Shown: in pieces, positions 24,401 to 27,010 of the stretch
Numbering within the stretch: the first letter of the stretch is position 1
Layout: every line of letters starts with the position of its first letter
DNA from: Choristocarpus tenellus KU-1152
Taxonomy: Eukaryota; Phaeophyceae
Direction: 5' to 3'
Assembly: GCA_964200185.2 (NCBI GenBank)
Contig: CAXNAD020000158.1
Coordinates: forward strand, 1 to 27,010
DNA length: 27,010 nucleotides
Notes under the pieces: generated by a model
Seen by the model: only the letters and a program-made list of their open reading frames with translations
Database searches by the model: none
Told to the model about the DNA's origin: nothing
Translations under genes and position numbers: made by a program

Positions 24401-27010
24401 TCCTCCAGTAACAATACTCCTCCCATAAGAACAGTTATCACACAGAATGTTGTCAAAACCCAATATAATTCAGCAGTAATGACTCGAGCCTCAACAGCAC
24501 CATGCTTTGAATGCCTAAAAAACCGCTACATACTTTGGCAATGATAATTATACCAAAGAAACAATGCAACCCTGCAAGAATACAAACATACCACCCCCCC
24601 AACATACCCTCCCGTCCCTTGCACTCACATCAAAGTCGACCTCCTGCCCTACGAAGAAATTTCCTCCACTATCTGTGGCTTCGTTATTCTCAAAATGTCC
24701 TCCTGACACCAACACAGCAGATCCACCTGAGGCATACAAACACCCACCATGGCCACCTGACTTGTTCTCCAGGAACTCCCCCCCCATAATGTGATACCTG
24801 GAGCTTGAGGAGCAAAAGAACACCCCTGCATTCTCTTTTGTTGCGGAGTTACCAATAAACAATCCAGACTGGACTTCTACTTTCCCCTTGGACCACATGA
24901 CACCACCAACCTATTGAAGGAAGAGGGTTGGTGTGGGAACATTGTAAGGAAGAGAGGGTGGAAGGTCGATTTTGTCGAGCCATGCTTCTCATACTGGTGG
25001 CCATCATTGACTCTACATGGCGCAGAATGGGGAGAGGTTAAGAAACATGGTCAGCTGTGCTGTTGAGAGTATAGAAGAGTGGATTGGCTAGAGTTACACT
25101 GACCAGACACAAACCTTAAGGGGGAATAGTGCAAACTTTTTCAGAGACCTTCCACCCAGTAAGGAAATAAATCAAATATGAAACAATGCATTCTATCAAT
25201 CCTTTGTAAATTTTAACGCAATTGTTACCAATACGGAAGCAAAATGAAACTCCAGGAAAGATCAACTTCATAAAGAGATCAGAATAGTAGGTTGAACTAA
25301 TATGCCATTAAAATCAGTAGATCTGAAAAAGCACAGAAGAAATTAGGTACTCAAGATCGACATGGCATGTTTACAAATCGGGCCTTCCTTTCCACCAACA
25401 AACAAAAATACGACTGAGTGAGAGAGAGGGGAAAGGGGGGGGGGGGGTTAAGATTATCACCTCGTTTGCAACATTTTCTTGGAATGTACTGTTCGTGAAT
25501 GTGACCTTGGAATCCGCTGAAGTGGACAAAGCTCCTCCTTTATCAAAGCAATAGTTAGCTCTAAAGGCTGAGGAAGTCAAGCTGAGGGTAGCATTCTTGC
25601 TCACAACGACAGCACCACCATTACCCCCCAATGCCTGGTTCTCAACAAACTCAGAAGTGTGCACATAGACATTTGACCAGTCTCCACCTGATATTGCCCC
25701 ACCCTGGCAAAGAAAAATAATAGGAATAGTGTTACGCTGAGGAAAATAAATTCGTGTTGAGGGGACAGATAGGCGGGTGGCAGATCACCTGCCACTGATA
25801 TCATTTGATAGACGTGTTGCACAAAGGCCAATCAGACATTCCATCTGAGTCACAAGAAAAGGACAAGTAGAATTGTGAAGTAGGAACAAAATGTATGTAT
25901 TGTAAAAAGAATTTTGCAGCACTTGAGCTCGTTCCACTACCACTATGACCAATTCCTACACAACTTTCAACAAACACCAAGGATCTTGAGCATTCAGAAG
26001 ATCAGTTGGACGAAAAAACTTTTGGATGCACCCACACACACGCGCCAGAAGGGCTCATGTGTAACATACATTTGTCCAACACAAAATCAAAACCAGGTTC
26101 TAAATGCTGTTGAGGTATTTGGCCAATAGTATCATAGTGGGGGAGTCAGGCATCCATTCGGGGTCTTTATGACCCTGGAGTGATTTCATGTCATTTGAGT
26201 GAACGTGTCAGATGTAAGGACAATTTCCTTCGTCTGGATACACCTTCCTTTCCATTCCCCTGCCTGGATCAAATCTGAAGGAAGCTCGCCAGAAAAATGG
26301 GCATCAAACTGGGGTGTTTTGCAACATCACTTAATCCCCCTAATGGACAATCTGATCTAAACACCCCTCCACCCTCGAGGATACCATGTTTCATTTTCAT
26401 TAGTATCAACTTGTCCATACAGACACAAACATTGCACCAACTACTAATATGCATTTAGAAGTTGGTCAATGCAGGGGCTCTTTTTAGAACAATGCTGTAT
26501 CATACTCCAAGCCCAATACTCCAGACAAAATACTCCAGAGAGTATATTTGGACTTAGAGACAGTGACAATATCAAGCTTCACCCCTGGTTGCATTTACAA
26601 ACCATAGTATTCCATTATCATGACCATGACCTCCTAGGTCGACTCCAACCTAGGAATTTACATAGGTTCACACCACCACCACCACCATATACACTTGCCT
26701 TATCGCCTGCAATGTTCTTTTCAAAGAAGCTTCCCTGAATGAACAGGTAGGAATCTCCCGCAACAGATGCAGCCCCACCCTCCCCCTGAACAAAATCCTC
26801 CTCAATCTCAACAGATGGGTCATTAAAGCCAGCCCCATTGGCCAGGAACTTACATCTGTTACCAAGAACATGAACATACAACAAATACAACACAGGAATG
26901 ATTGATATCACTTATGAGGATTTCGTGATGGAGGCGTGAAGGGGTGTGATCAGTCCAAAAGGAAATCCGTAACACCAATACCACAGACCCAAAGTATCTG
27001 GGAGGGGGGG
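224..27010 (-). CDS. giant beta-helix / multi-span membrane protein gene, 5' partial
   Basis: One multi-exon gene reads right to left. Supported CDS segments are 26855-26699, 25703-25461, 24910-24629, 23650-23451, 22774-22666, 22198-22091, 21617-21596, 20619-20487, 19748-19561, 19323-19162, 18832-18762, 18196-17926, 17313-17206, 16723-16654, 15848-15700, 15492-15123, 14575-14553, 14053-13914, 13072-12954, 12211-12100, 11793-11712, 11363-11231, 10479-10367, 9642-9550, 9382-9279, 8768-8705, 1621-1365 and 497-224. Phase agrees at every junction except the 22091-21617 step, where another exon or donor is needed. What is seen: an N-terminal beta-helix with sequons, Cys modules, about eight hydrophobic helices and a charged tail ending in a stop. 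Inference: a plasma-membrane or endomembrane protein with a large extracellular part, perhaps for adhesion or sensing. The family is recognised only in broad terms and the molecular function is unknown. The start codon is outside the window. Confidence 0.85.
498..1364 (-). other. last intron (867 bp)
   Basis: The donor on the minus strand is CCAAG|GTGATG and the acceptor TTGGCAG. Around 1264-1320 there is an imperfect palindrome (actatag..ctatagt) followed by TACTCCAGAGTA. The ORFs in this stretch look like shadows without domain features. Confidence 0.6.
1365..1621 (-). CDS. exon: last two membrane helices
   Basis: 85 codons, phase 0 in (AACATTCAG|GGT) and phase 2 out. The first helix includes CLVIFFTNFLALMIK, the second VYSVLLILVNGLLLLSIWW, separated by a short acidic and Ser-rich loop (AEVADADSGSS). 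The exon then runs into a hydrophilic stretch ending KKTFANRP. It joins in frame to the exon at 8705-8768, on the far side of the retrotransposon. Confidence 0.88.
2695..2699. repeat. left target site duplication GGTAT
   Basis: GGTAT directly precedes the TG of the 5' LTR and recurs directly after the CA of the 3' LTR at 8419-8423. Five base pairs is the usual duplication length for copia elements. Confidence 0.9.
2700..3235 (+). repeat. 5' LTR (536 bp)
   Basis: Begins TGTCAAGATTATGCTTGACC and ends AAGGACAGCTTAACA. It matches the 3' LTR along its start (2700-2777) and its end (about 3040-3235). It is longer than the 3' LTR because of a central segment of about 240 bp bounded by inverted repeats (2788-3026). 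It lacks about 13 bases found near 8131-8143 of the 3' copy. Confidence 0.9.
2788..3026. repeat. 239-bp segment with 13-bp terminal inverted repeats
   Basis: ATCTTAGAGGGTA at 2788-2800 is the exact reverse complement of TACCCTCTAAGAT at 3014-3026, and partial matching extends outward (AAAGT/ACTTT). The segment is missing from the 3' LTR. It could be a small MITE-like insertion nested in the LTR, or an original LTR stem lost from the other copy. No transposase is encoded. Confidence 0.6.
3319..4620 (+). pseudogene. copia gag and protease remnant
   Basis: One reading frame runs from the ATG at 3319, broken by TAG at 3715-3717 and TAA at 3841-3843 and ending at TGA 4618-4620. The N-terminal part is gag-like (KPPALKGEPGTWRKW). 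Near codon 285 there is CSKCGGPHF and then CFVCGEIGRQSLAC, a CCHC knuckle whose His position is Arg. The aspartic protease signature WDSGATCNF follows near 4535-4561, so gag and protease share a frame as in many copia elements. It cannot yield an intact product. Confidence 0.85.
4621..5215 (+). pseudogene. protease tail and pre-integrase remnant
   Basis: After the stop at 4618 the frame continues briefly (GGALDMVGKGDIKLEC). Protease-like text then moves to another frame around 4694-4760 (VLVVPDLGVNLYS), showing a frameshift. A gag-pre-integrase-like segment is readable from about 4980 (KLYVRLGDVHQGMVRKYA), but the usual His/Cys zinc-binding set looks eroded. It ends at TAA 5213-5215. Confidence 0.65.
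5216..5600 (+). pseudogene. integrase core remnant
   Basis: Retroviral-type integrase core in frame with the preceding remnant: FVVDDCT with the first Asp, RTDCGTEFTG with the second, and PQYNGVVERRI with the catalytic Glu. It is interrupted by TGA at 5270-5272 and again at 5534-5536; readable text continues to LWAEAMSHTNNLTN near 5600. The three acidic residues are kept while the frame is broken, so it is a relic. Confidence 0.85.
5601..6210 (+). pseudogene. decayed linker between integrase and reverse transcriptase
   Basis: Low similarity to anything recognisable. An Asp/Glu/Gly-rich piece is open from 5854 to a TAG at 6154-6156 (SEEVTPVDSSDEEAG), as expected of the variable copia linker. 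A short imperfect repeat of AACACCAACAT lies at about 5607-5632. Confidence 0.55.
6211..7419 (+). pseudogene. copia reverse transcriptase remnant
   Basis: A single frame with stops at 6487 (TAG), 6907 (TAA) and 7417 (TAG). Typical RT_2 landmarks are PKEWLEAIYAEIDGL, RWKARLVVQGFRQQPGIDW, WNLDMADAVRAFSNADLEE, KLQKSLYGIFQASRNWN, and a second catalytic motif reading LIHVDMITGS where (Y/H)VDDM is expected, so one Asp appears lost. A C-terminal YRAMVRSLMWASIMTRPDV block follows. Loss of that Asp alone would inactivate it. Confidence 0.92.
7420..7876 (+). pseudogene. copia RNase H remnant
   Basis: Readable as QLIGYADADYANC, a TGA at 7558-7560 after CVSW, then TTSEAEYVSY. The frame shifts by about 7690 to CVQLFEDNSGAIKL and HIDIQYHYVRNLVKEG, ending at TAA 7874-7876. 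These are the Asp, Glu and Asp blocks of copia RNase H and the usual C-terminal end of pol. Confidence 0.88.
7877..8101 (+). other. 3' untranslated part of the element with a partial duplication
   Basis: No coding signal. It holds two diverged copies of the polypurine tract plus LTR start: one at about 7965-8024 and the true one at 8088-8146. CAGATTGAGTT also recurs at 7931 and 8025. Confidence 0.6.
8102..8418 (+). repeat. 3' LTR (317 bp)
   Basis: Starts TGTCAAGATTATACTTGACC and ends AAGGACAGCTTAACA, immediately followed by GGTAT. It lacks the inverted-repeat segment of the 5' LTR. In its place is a short stretch with TTAGGGTTAGGG (about 8191-8202). Confidence 0.9.
8419..8423. repeat. right target site duplication GGTAT
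   Basis: Exact partner of 2695-2699, directly after the 3' LTR. Confidence 0.9.
8705..8768 (-). CDS. exon: amphipathic segment before the last helices
   Basis: Acceptor CATACAG|C (phase 2 in), donor ACG|GTGAGT (phase 0 out). 21 complete codons include LVVFELLRPHLDPIDRSLY, which continues the helix of the preceding exon into a short loop. This exon is the upstream (5') partner of the transposon-bearing intron. Confidence 0.88.
8769..9278 (-). other. intron with 22-bp tandem repeats
   Basis: Minus-strand donor TCAG|GTTGGT, acceptor CATACAG preceded by a CA-rich run (8774-8787). Contains the 22-bp repeat array at 9191-9250 close to its 5' end. No gene seen. Confidence 0.7.
9191..9250. repeat. 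22-bp tandem repeat, 2.7 copies
   Basis: Two exact units at 9191-9212 and 9213-9234 and a partial third from 9235. Each begins CGAGTCCCACCCCTTCGC and ends TGGT. On the transcribed strand each unit carries GGGGTGGG, starting 28 nt inside the intron. Confidence 0.9.
9279..9382 (-). CDS. exon: membrane helix after VVECGRR
   Basis: Acceptor ATCACAG|GTT (phase 0), donor phase 2. 34 codons: VVECGRRLILTGIMVFIL, then NTSGQVAIGCIFAFL. It joins to a preceding ...YYYE to give an E-V-V-E-C-x-R-R motif at the membrane entry, which I regard as a conserved feature of this multi-span domain, from memory only. Confidence 0.9.
9550..9642 (-). CDS. exon: charged linker and YSPGGYYYE
   Basis: Phase 0 at both ends, donor GAG|GTAGAG. 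31 codons begin EKKLDQRKRDKN, highly charged and likely cytosolic, then APTSFLWRPYSPGGYYYE. The acceptor (ACGAGCAG) has a poor pyrimidine tract, so the 5' boundary is less sure than the 3' one. Confidence 0.8.
9643..10366 (-). other. intron (724 bp)
   Basis: Donor ATAGAG|GTTAGT, acceptor GAGCAG. A CA-rich tract lies near 9820-9840. No gene or recognisable element seen. Confidence 0.6.
10367..10479 (-). CDS. exon: YPFGIP helix and basic loop
   Basis: Acceptor TTGTTAG|AC, phase 1 in; 37 full codons; phase 0 out. The split Tyr codon plus PFGIPLLFGIVLWKQK completes a helix, followed by a basic loop with EEKKARGKHF. Y-P-x-G-I-P is a landmark I associate with the C-terminal multi-span domain of large protist membrane proteins. 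Confidence 0.92.
10480..11230 (-). other. intron (751 bp)
   Basis: Donor CTTT|GTGAGT, acceptor TTGTTAG. No coding signal beyond shadows; nothing else recognised. Confidence 0.6.
11231..11363 (-). CDS. exon: TFVCED ... YLRADFSIRC loop
   Basis: Acceptor GTATTCCAG|ACG (phase 0), donor phase 1. 44 codons: TFVCED, an acidic loop, ESYLRADFSIRC, then a helix start YKIYAAFMIFL that continues into YPFGIP. The two Cys flanking the loop could pair. The Y-L-x-x-D-x-S-I-x-C pattern together with Y-P-x-G-I-P supports a single conserved domain. Confidence 0.93.
11364..11711 (-). other. intron (348 bp)
   Basis: Donor ACAATT|GTGAGT, acceptor TATTCCAG. Nothing else recognised. Confidence 0.6.
11712..11793 (-). 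CDS. exon: short membrane helix
   Basis: 27 codons with RMWSLFARHATVLLILIYL then IYTQVSTI; phase 2 in, phase 0 out. Several AGs lie together at the acceptor (CCAG, AGAG, GGAG). Phase 2 fits the second (start 11793) or the third (start 11790), which would change the protein by one Arg. Confidence 0.82.
11794..12099 (-). other. intron (306 bp)
   Basis: Donor AAAAG|GTAAGC. Contains an open stretch at about 11905-11984 with acceptor-like and donor-like ends that I do not accept as an exon. Confidence 0.55.
12100..12211 (-). CDS. exon: cytosolic loop with GKKK
   Basis: Acceptor CATCAG|TT (phase 1), donor phase 2. 36 codons: RIPPPAGETNPFGAFEG, VPVCYRSSKTDLVRLGKKK. Pro-rich then basic, no hydrophobic run; it sits between two membrane helices and is likely cytosolic. 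Confidence 0.85.
12212..12953 (-). other. intron containing the gap and poly-C tracts
   Basis: Donor CAAG|GTAGAG, acceptor CATCAG. Holds poly-C runs (12369-12384 and 12518-12535), the N gap, and two related copies of the same sequence. Its true length is uncertain. Confidence 0.7.
12439..12448. other. assembly gap (10 Ns)
   Basis: Ten Ns between low-complexity C-rich flanks. Sequences left (about 12297-12372) and right (about 12449-12520) align without gaps, with many differences towards C or A, which suggests the same locus represented twice. Confidence 0.9.
12954..13072 (-). CDS. exon: membrane helix MATIAPLVLMGLLAL
   Basis: Acceptor TATCAG|C (phase 2), donor phase 1. 39 codons: MATIAPLVLMGLLALTYHL forms a helix, then a Ser/Glu-rich loop LLESSSAPTQ. 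Follows directly on NFYNKL of the previous exon. Confidence 0.88.
13073..13913 (-). other. intron (841 bp)
   Basis: Donor CTTCT|GTGAGA, acceptor CTATCAG. No gene recognised; the ORF at 13455-13856 lacks domain character. Confidence 0.6.
13914..14053 (-). CDS. exon: FPPIFEDFLSV ... NFDLGWV
   Basis: Acceptor ATCTGCAG|TTT (phase 0), donor phase 2. 46 codons: FAEITQVSFPPIFEDFLSVI, then SLINFDLGWVFSATCLTQ and SINFYNKL. It begins a conserved block leading into the next helix; the phase fits the 23-nt exon upstream exactly. Confidence 0.92.
14054..14552 (-). other. intron (499 bp)
   Basis: Begins GTGTGTGTGT on the minus strand and ends CTGCAG. Nothing else recognised. Confidence 0.6.
14553..14575 (-). 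CDS. 23-nt microexon VVWQITTQ
   Basis: Bounded by ATGACAG and CAG|GTGTGT; phase 1 in, phase 0 out. It supplies V-V-W-Q-I-T-T-Q between ...KIKIVI (exon at 15123) and FAEITQV (exon at 14053). Without it the flanking phases do not match. The motif and phase together make a chance match unlikely. Confidence 0.85.
14576..15122 (-). other. intron that starts in telomere-type repeats
   Basis: Donor CATTG|GTGAGG; from the donor onward the minus strand reads GTTAGTG and then TTAGGG units. Acceptor ATGACAG. No gene seen in the rest. Confidence 0.7.
15084..15118. repeat. interstitial CCCTAA array
   Basis: About four tandem CCCTAA units and a variant (CACTAA, then CCCTC) directly beside the splice donor at 15122. 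This is the vertebrate-type telomere repeat, also found in many protists and algae. Confidence 0.9.
15123..15492 (-). CDS. exon: Ser/Lys-rich cytosolic loop
   Basis: The longest exon, 123 full codons; phase 0 in (ATAAACCAG|ATT), phase 1 out. After IGGGVAVVSTM it is rich in Ser, Thr and Lys (NQIKRKASVLSISKSKKVSK), then KSRRKRDSM, and ends FLSKIPFQKIKIVI. A loop after the first helix, inferred cytosolic, with many potential phosphorylation sites. The ending motif leads into the conserved membrane domain. Confidence 0.88.
15700..15848 (-). CDS. exon: CAVC/CHKC stalk and first membrane helix
   Basis: Phase 1 in, phase 0 out at CTT|GTGAGT. After a split Phe codon: CAVCESNYGQGVGLTCHKCS, then a long hydrophobic stretch from MYFLLVVLALV to LLGVYL. 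The two CxxC pairs close the Cys-rich extracellular stalk just before the membrane. Confidence 0.93.
15849..16653 (-). other. intron (805 bp)
   Basis: Donor CCCT|GTAAGA, acceptor GGGCAG. AT-rich; no gene recognised. Confidence 0.6.
16654..16723 (-). CDS. exon: EACIGN ... DYCAVGYSGP
   Basis: Acceptor TTATAG|GAG (phase 0), phase 1 out. 23 codons EACIGNTTITSVQDYCAVG then YSGP. Together with neighbours it forms a D-Y-C-x-x-G-Y-x-G-P-F-C-A-V-C module, like the Cys-rich stalks before the membrane in many protist surface proteins. Contains an NTT sequon. Confidence 0.92.
16724..17205 (-). other. intron with TA/GA microsatellite
   Basis: Donor GTGGAG|GTGAGT, acceptor TTATAG. Contains a short TA then GA microsatellite at about 17061-17091. 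No gene seen. Confidence 0.65.
17206..17313 (-). CDS. exon: GLDCSEPG ... GFWR Cys module
   Basis: Phase 0 at both ends. 36 codons: GLDCSEPGSTVASLPIRRGF, then WRSSNKSLVVRECFVE. Cys spacing and the G-x-W-R centre match the module that often precedes a GYxGPxC motif in these proteins. Contains an NKS sequon. Confidence 0.93.
17314..17925 (-). other. intron (612 bp)
   Basis: Donor TTGAG|GTGAGA, acceptor ATTTTAG. The CACA-rich stretch at 17880-17913 is low complexity. The ORFs here are shadows; one imitates a membrane helix (17310-17390) but lies upstream of the acceptor. Confidence 0.6.
17926..18196 (-). CDS. exon: Ser/Thr/Gly-rich stretch and Cys motif
   Basis: Acceptor ACCTGCAG|C (phase 2), phase 0 out. 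90 codons: MKIRVTGNSSVDGGSETTFV, a long Ser/Thr/Gly/Val-rich segment with NGTD and NSSV sequons, then YYHCEEEKYWDGTKCKSCLD. The first part looks like a flexible, possibly glycosylated linker; the second opens the Cys-rich stalk. Confidence 0.88.
18197..18761 (-). other. intron (565 bp)
   Basis: Donor CTAGT|GTAAGG, acceptor CTGCAG. No gene recognised. Confidence 0.6.
18762..18832 (-). CDS. exon: FHKWSTVCPP ... RSVSIIL
   Basis: Acceptor TTGCACAG|TTT (phase 0), donor phase 2. 23 codons: FHKWSTVCPPSST, GSSRSVSIIL. Both junctions keep the frame. An alternative internal acceptor (CTCAACAG at 18793) would give a 31-nt exon, but then the upstream phase would not match. Confidence 0.72.
19162..19323 (-). 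CDS. exon: beta-sandwich-like segment
   Basis: Acceptor CCAATCAG|GTG and donor CTT|GTAAGT, both phase 0. 54 codons: VCFDSPGLLNLTAFSTGK, then LTADLEVAAGPLGTTPALW and SVAVSVSDL. Alternating hydrophobic strands suggest an Ig- or filamin-like fold; this is a guess from pattern only. Confidence 0.85.
19561..19748 (-). CDS. exon: EGF-like Cys module
   Basis: Acceptor CGATACAG|AC (phase 1), donor GAG|GTAAGG (phase 0). 62 codons; Cys-rich second half RCTDPWPFEGGGSLCSGSVC then GVYCDCYSGG. The C-x-C in a Gly-rich context resembles an EGF or laminin-EGF repeat. Confidence 0.87.
19749..20486 (-). other. intron (738 bp)
   Basis: Donor AATT|GTGAGT, acceptor GATACAG. No gene recognised. Confidence 0.6.
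20487..20619 (-). CDS. exon: beta-helix rung AVVFNEGDLVLDSCDF
   Basis: Acceptor GATTTTAAG|GCT (phase 0), donor phase 1. 44 codons: AVVFNEGDLVLDSCDFSECS, then EGRSVIRNTFMGDTN. Strand-turn periodicity of a right-handed beta-helix, without the GGA signature. Confidence 0.9.
20620..21595 (-). other. intron (976 bp)
   Basis: Donor AATCAG|GTATGT, acceptor TTTTAAG. Several short open stretches but no domain signal that I trust. Confidence 0.55.
21596..21617 (-). CDS. 22-nt microexon NIEVENQ
   Basis: Framed by TTTTCCTTACAG and CAG|GTATGT, both near-ideal. Entered in phase 2 it reads N-I-E-V-E-N-Q and leaves in phase 0, joining smoothly to AVVFNEGD. In the other two frames it gives a stop or leaves in the wrong phase. 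Its upstream partner is unresolved. Confidence 0.65.
21618..22086 (-). other. unresolved splicing region
   Basis: Holds two exon candidates on the minus strand. One, about 21932-21895, reads GLADASVVNFK before GTATTG, is entered in phase 1, and has an open continuation. The other, 21802-21775, ends at a perfect GTAAGT donor. In its strand-like frame (LELQFKTVQ) the second runs into a TGA when joined to the 22-nt exon; in the other frame it is open. I cannot choose between them. Confidence 0.4.
22091..22198 (-). CDS. exon: VTFNDLTASEDL ... NTTFVGFVGE
   Basis: Acceptor TTTCCAG|GTG (phase 0). 36 codons: VTFNDLTASEDLSAIQADED, SIVVVGNTTFVGFVGE. The 3' end may be at 22091 (GAG|GTCAGT, phase 0), 22087 (phase 1) or earlier near 22101. 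The choice depends on the unresolved next exon. NTT is a sequon. Confidence 0.75.
22199..22665 (-). other. intron with a 22-bp palindrome
   Basis: Donor begins GTATGTGTGTG (minus); the following stretch is CA/GT rich. Contains a perfect hairpin at 22473-22494 and TACTCTGGAGTA near 22529. No gene. Confidence 0.65.
22666..22774 (-). CDS. exon: beta-helix rung YILNADVNLTRVSL
   Basis: Phase 2 in (CCAAAAG|G completes ATG), phase 0 out. 36 codons: YILNADVNLTRVSLVGNTVP, RGSVMFVVQSNLTANE. Gives GGAMY across the junction. NLT occurs twice as a sequon. Confidence 0.9.
22775..23450 (-). other. intron (676 bp)
   Basis: Donor GCTAT|GTGAGG, acceptor CCAAAAG. Nothing else recognised. Confidence 0.6.
23451..23650 (-). 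CDS. exon: Pmp-like repeat, ITGGVFRDN ... AILGGA
   Basis: Acceptor TTTCTCTGCAG|ATC (phase 0), donor phase 2. 66 codons with ITGGVFRDNFGRSGGFMYVE, SAIDGGALYAL and CVNNSAILGGA: three GG-plus-strand repeats. Cys-containing rungs (SCQG, ACDC) suggest disulfides. Confidence 0.93.
23651..24628 (-). other. intron (978 bp)
   Basis: Donor TTTGAT|GTGAGT, acceptor CTGCAG. No gene recognised. Confidence 0.6.
24629..24910 (-). CDS. exon: Pmp-like repeats, GGEFLENKSGGHGGCLYA
   Basis: Phase 0 at both ends. 94 codons: VGGVMWSKGKVEVQSGLF, IMGGEFLENKSGGHGGCLYA, VSGGHFENNEATDSGGNFF. Four recognisable FxxN or GGx repeats of about 20-25 residues, as in chlamydial-type polymorphic membrane proteins and other right-handed beta-helices. 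Confidence 0.95.
24911..25460 (-). other. intron (550 bp)
   Basis: Donor AACGAG|GTGATA, acceptor TTCAATAG. A G-run lies at 25435-25447 (C-run on the transcript). No gene. Confidence 0.65.
25461..25703 (-). CDS. exon: Pmp-like repeats, SEFVENQALGGNGGAVVV
   Basis: Phase 0 at both ends. 81 codons: GGAISGGDWSNVYVHTSEF, VENQALGGNGGAVVVSKNAT, FRANYCFDKGGALSTS, FTNSTFQENVANE. Clear FxxN..GGA repeats; NAT and NST sequons. Confidence 0.95.
25704..26698 (-). other. intron with a GC donor (995 bp)
   Basis: Begins GCAAGT after AAG on the minus strand and ends TTTGCCAG. No gene recognised inside. Confidence 0.7.
26699..26855 (-). CDS. first exon in the window: Pmp-like repeat
   Basis: Acceptor TTGGTAACAG|A (phase 2), phase 0 out at a GC donor. 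52 codons: CKFLANGAGFNDPSVEIEED, FVQGEGGAASVAGDS, GSFFEKNIAGDK. Joined to the next exon it makes AGDKGGAI, the expected repeat. Upstream exons lie beyond the window. Confidence 0.88.
26856..27010 (-). other. intron sequence at the window edge
   Basis: Upstream of the acceptor at 26856. A possible exon after CTCCCAG (about 26996) would join to create a stop and is not accepted. Confidence 0.5.

Noticed and set aside
24548-26911. Recent bacterial transfer of a Pmp autotransporter
   Set aside because: The repeats are split by many introns and fused to a eukaryotic-style membrane domain; such repeats are widespread in protists.
26920-27010. Further exon at the window edge
   Set aside because: Joining to the exon at 26855 gives TGA; no good donor.
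1-27010. CRISPR arrays, tRNA or rRNA genes
   Set aside because: No regularly spaced direct repeats other than the 22-bp array, and no recognisable RNA gene signatures on either strand by eye.

Overview
The window is nuclear DNA of a eukaryote. It holds most of one very large, intron-rich gene on the minus strand, with a degenerate Ty1/copia-type LTR retrotransposon sitting inside one of its introns on the plus strand. Nothing looks prokaryotic: there are GT-AG introns throughout, microexons, a CCCTAA (telomere-type) array, microsatellites and a scaffold gap of ten Ns. The protein architecture (beta-helix repeats, Cys-rich modules, then a multi-span membrane domain) is the kind I associate with large surface proteins of microbial eukaryotes such as algae and other protists. 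I cannot assign a species or phylum from the sequence alone.

Minus-strand gene (about 26855 down to the stop at 224; 5' end beyond the window). I resolved 28 exons by splice sites, unbroken phase and protein motifs, about 4.15 kb of CDS or 1385 codons. In gene order: exons between 26855 and 20487 encode a polymorphic-membrane-protein-like right-handed beta-helix (GGA(I/L/M) and FxxN repeats, many N-glycosylation sequons). 19748-19561 is an EGF-like Cys module. 19323-18762 is a beta-sandwich-like region. 18196-15700 is a Cys-rich stalk ending in the first membrane helix. 15492-15123 is a Ser/Lys-rich cytosolic loop. 14575-1365 is a conserved multi-span membrane domain, and 497-224 an acidic cytosolic tail. 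The one stretch I could not settle is the splicing between 22087 and 20620.

Retrotransposon (2700-8418). It has a 5-bp target site duplication GGTAT (2695-2699 and 8419-8423), LTRs that start TGTCAAGATT and end CAGCTTAACA, and gag, protease, integrase, reverse transcriptase and RNase H remnants in copia order. Many stops and frameshifts show that it is dead. It lies antisense to the host gene in the intron between exons 8705-8768 and 1365-1621 and enlarges that intron to about 7.1 kb.

The remaining sequence is intron with low-complexity tracts. Points for a second look are a nested 239-bp inverted-repeat-bounded segment in the 5' LTR only, an interstitial telomeric array that forms the beginning of an intron, a GC-AG intron, 22- and 23-nt exons, and a gap flanked by two versions of the same sequence. 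I found no other convincing gene, RNA gene or CRISPR array, and no clearly new system; the host gene itself is the most interesting object.
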